Shown here piece by piece: positions 62,690-64,000 of a stretch of 64,000 nt of DNA; position 1 is the first letter of the stretch, and every line of letters starts with the position of its first letter. Below the pieces are notes generated by a model that was not told the origin of the DNA, searched no databases, and worked only from the letters and a program-made list of their open reading frames with translations. Source of the stretch: Aeromicrobium endophyticum (GTDB lineage Bacteria > Actinomycetota > Actinomycetes > Propionibacteriales > Nocardioidaceae); contig NZ_QUBR01000002.1 in the NCBI RefSeq assembly GCF_003586285.1, forward strand, positions 558,001-622,000, given 5' to 3'. Position numbers and translations under genes: made by a program.

Positions 62690-63447
62690 CGGTGCCACGT
62701 CACGGTCAGCCGGCCAGCGTCGTGGTCGTGCCGGACGGACGTCGACACGTCGTAGACCTCGCGGATCATGCCGCTCGTCATGACGTCCGCGACCGCGCCC
62801 GACGCGACCACCCGGCCCTGCCTCAGGACGACGAGGTCGTCGCAGAAGGCCGCAGCGAGGTCGAGGTCGTGCAGGGCCGCGACCACCGTGACCTCGAGAT
62901 CGCGGACCGTGGCGAGGAAGTCGATCTGGTGCGACAGGTCGAGGTGGTTGGTCGGCTCGTCCAGCAGCAGCACCTGCGGCTCCTGGGCCAGCGCACGCGC
63001 CAGCTGGACGCGTTGACGCTCGCCGCCCGAGAGCGTCTGCCACCGGCGGTCGACCAGTCCGTCGACCCGGCTCAGGCGAAGCGCCCGGTCGACCTGCTCG
63101 GCGCCCTCGTCGCTGCGCCCGGGCCAGCGGCCCCGGTGCGGGATGCGTCCGAGCTCGACGACCTGTCGCACCGTCAGGTCGAGGGTGGTCGAGGCGTGCT
63201 GCTCGAGCAGCGCGACGCGGGTGGCCCTGTCGCGCGCGCCCATCGCGTGGACGTCGTCGCCGTCGACGCGCACCGACCCGCGGTCGGGCGCGAGCAACCC
63301 CGCGACGACGTGGAGCAGGGTCGTCTTGCCGGATCCGTTCGGTCCGATGAGCCCCGTGAACGTTCCCGGCCGCACGGTGGCGGTGACCTCGTCGACGATG
63401 GTGCGCCCGTCGACGTCCCACCCGACGCCGCGCACGTCGACCCTCAC
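62686..63447 (-). CDS. ABC importer ATPase (FecE/BtuD type)
   Basis: A 253-residue ATPase. Walker A GPNGSGKTTLL, signature LSGGERQRVQLARAL, Walker B VLLLDEPTNHLD and the switch His in AALHDLDLAAA are intact. It belongs to the siderophore/B12 importer class (FecE, BtuD). GTG start at 63447 overlaps the permease stop (GTGA), and its end overlaps the CbiX/ferredoxin gene by 4 bp. Substrate may be cobalamin or a ferric siderophore. Confidence 0.93.
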   Translation of the reverse strand: MRVDVRGVGWDVDGRTIVDEVTATVRPGTFTGLIGPNGSGKTTLLHVVAGLLAPDRGSVRVDGDDVHAMGARDRATRVALLEQHASTTLDLTVRQVVELGRIPHRGRWPGRSDEGAEQVDRALRLSRVDGLVDRRWQTLSGGERQRVQLARALAQEPQVLLLDEPTNHLDLSHQIDFLATVRDLEVTVVAALHDLDLAAAFCDDLVVLRQGRVVASGAVADVMTSGMIREVYDVSTSVRHDHDAGRLTVTWHR

Positions 63448-64000
63448 GCTGTCCTCGACTCACGTCGCAGGAGCCAGGCGAACACGGGCGCGCCCACGAC
63501 CGCGGTGACGACGCCGATCGGGATCTCCTGGCCGTCGACCAGCGAGCGCGCGACGGTGTCGGACCACACCAGGAGCGTCGCACCGCCCAACGCGCTGAGC
63601 GGGAGCAGGCGTCCGTGCAGCGGTCCGCAGGTCAGCCGCACGACGTGCGGCACGACCAGGCCGACGAAGCCGATCGCCCCCGTGAACGCCACCAGGCACG
63701 CCGTCAGCAGCGCGGTGCCGATCAGCAGCGTCCACCGGGTGGCACCGACCGAGACCCCCAGCGATCCTGCCGCCGCCTCGCCGAAGGCAAAGGCGTCCAA
63801 GGTCGACGAGAACGACAGGATGAGCAGCAGCGCCAGTAGCGCGACGACGACCAGGAACAGGGTGGAGTGCCATCGCAGCCCCGCCAGCGACCCGAGCGTC
63901 CAGCTGAGCACCCGGCGTGCCGCGTCGTGGTCGCCGCTCATGATGACGACGAACGACGTGAACGCCGCGCAGATCTGTCCGACCGCGACCCCTGCCAGCA
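63444..64000 (-). CDS. FecCD-family ABC permease, N-terminus beyond window
   Basis: The frame is open from the right edge of the window to a stop at 63444, giving 185 residues of the C-terminal part. AFTGAIGFVGLVVPHVVRL is the FecCD/BtuC coupling-loop block, and GEIPIGVVTAVVGAPVFAWLLRR-like ending matches the family. Several helices are present. It pairs with the ATPase at 62686. A binding protein gene is expected further upstream. Confidence 0.93.
   Translation of the reverse strand, partial: LAGVAVGQICAAFTSFVVIMSGDHDAARRVLSWTLGSLAGLRWHSTLFLVVVALLALLLILSFSSTLDAFAFGEAAAGSLGVSVGATRWTLLIGTALLTACLVAFTGAIGFVGLVVPHVVRLTCGPLHGRLLPLSALGGATLLVWSDTVARSLVDGQEIPIGVVTAVVGAPVFAWLLRRESRTA

Overview
The window reads as a chromosomal segment of a high-GC, free-living actinobacterium. 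Codons are strongly G/C-ending, GTG starts are frequent, and the families are typical of the group: SigE-family ECF sigma factor, 13E12/DUF222 HNH endonuclease, PASTA kinase, GPGG-motif small membrane protein, furA-katG pair and an AdoCbl-riboswitch ribonucleotide reductase operon. A Nocardioidaceae-like host (for example Aeromicrobium) is my best guess, not a proven assignment. I found no rRNA, tRNA, CRISPR array, integrase or intact insertion sequence.

Layout. 0-9.3 kb: a CPBP protease cut by the edge, an EEP-fold hydrolase, a DHA2 drug exporter, a DoxX-like/flavin-reductase pair, and a resistance cluster (MMPL exporter with a coupled 72-residue protein, divergent MarR regulator, short UvrA-like ABC protein). 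9.3-14.3 kb: a phenylalanine/tyrosine catabolic operon (hppD-hmgA-fahA-phhA) divergent from an Lrp/AsnC regulator. 14.4-26 kb: mixed regulators and small enzymes (sigma factor with membrane-anchored partner, MerR-GyrI regulator, NTF2-like protein, deaminase, DeoR/MFS pair, glyoxalase-fold protein, DHFR-like protein, DUF4268-type nuclease, TetR/SDR pair, HNH protein, second SDR). Two MerR-type promoters 8.6 kb apart share an 18/22 site.

25.7-34.7 kb is the accessory region: an SNF2-like helicase with a zinc-ribbon protein, then about 7 kb of lower-GC DNA holding proteins I cannot name (424, 358, 650 and 173 residues), a 66-residue membrane protein, a possible 29-residue ORF with a strong Shine-Dalgarno sequence, and two gene-poor stretches. 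The 650-residue protein carries a ParB/DndB-like DGNSR motif. This is the best place here to look for an undescribed system.

34.7-54 kb: katG-furA with a FurA-box promoter; an acyl-CoA carboxyltransferase; a Ser/Thr kinase; a MoxR ATPase/VWA pair; a MntR-like regulator followed by a Ca2+/cation antiporter; a UBP zinc-finger protein; pyruvate oxidase; glutathione-independent formaldehyde dehydrogenase; an ArsR regulator with small membrane proteins; a PASTA kinase. 53-58 kb: a SulP transporter and MerR gene diverging around a perfect 12-bp-arm palindrome, then an arsenic island (arsC, acr3, and a divergent ArsR-arsenate-reductase fusion), and a FetB-like permease.

58-64 kb: nrdA-nrdB on the minus strand behind an adenosylcobalamin riboswitch and candidate NrdR boxes, preceded by an ABC importer (FecCD permease, ATPase) and a CbiX/2Fe-2S protein. 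NrdB has Phe in place of the radical tyrosine and a Glu first metal ligand, the signature of a class Ic (Mn/Fe) enzyme. Together these suggest a B12-scavenging locus beside a B12-repressed, B12-independent reductase.
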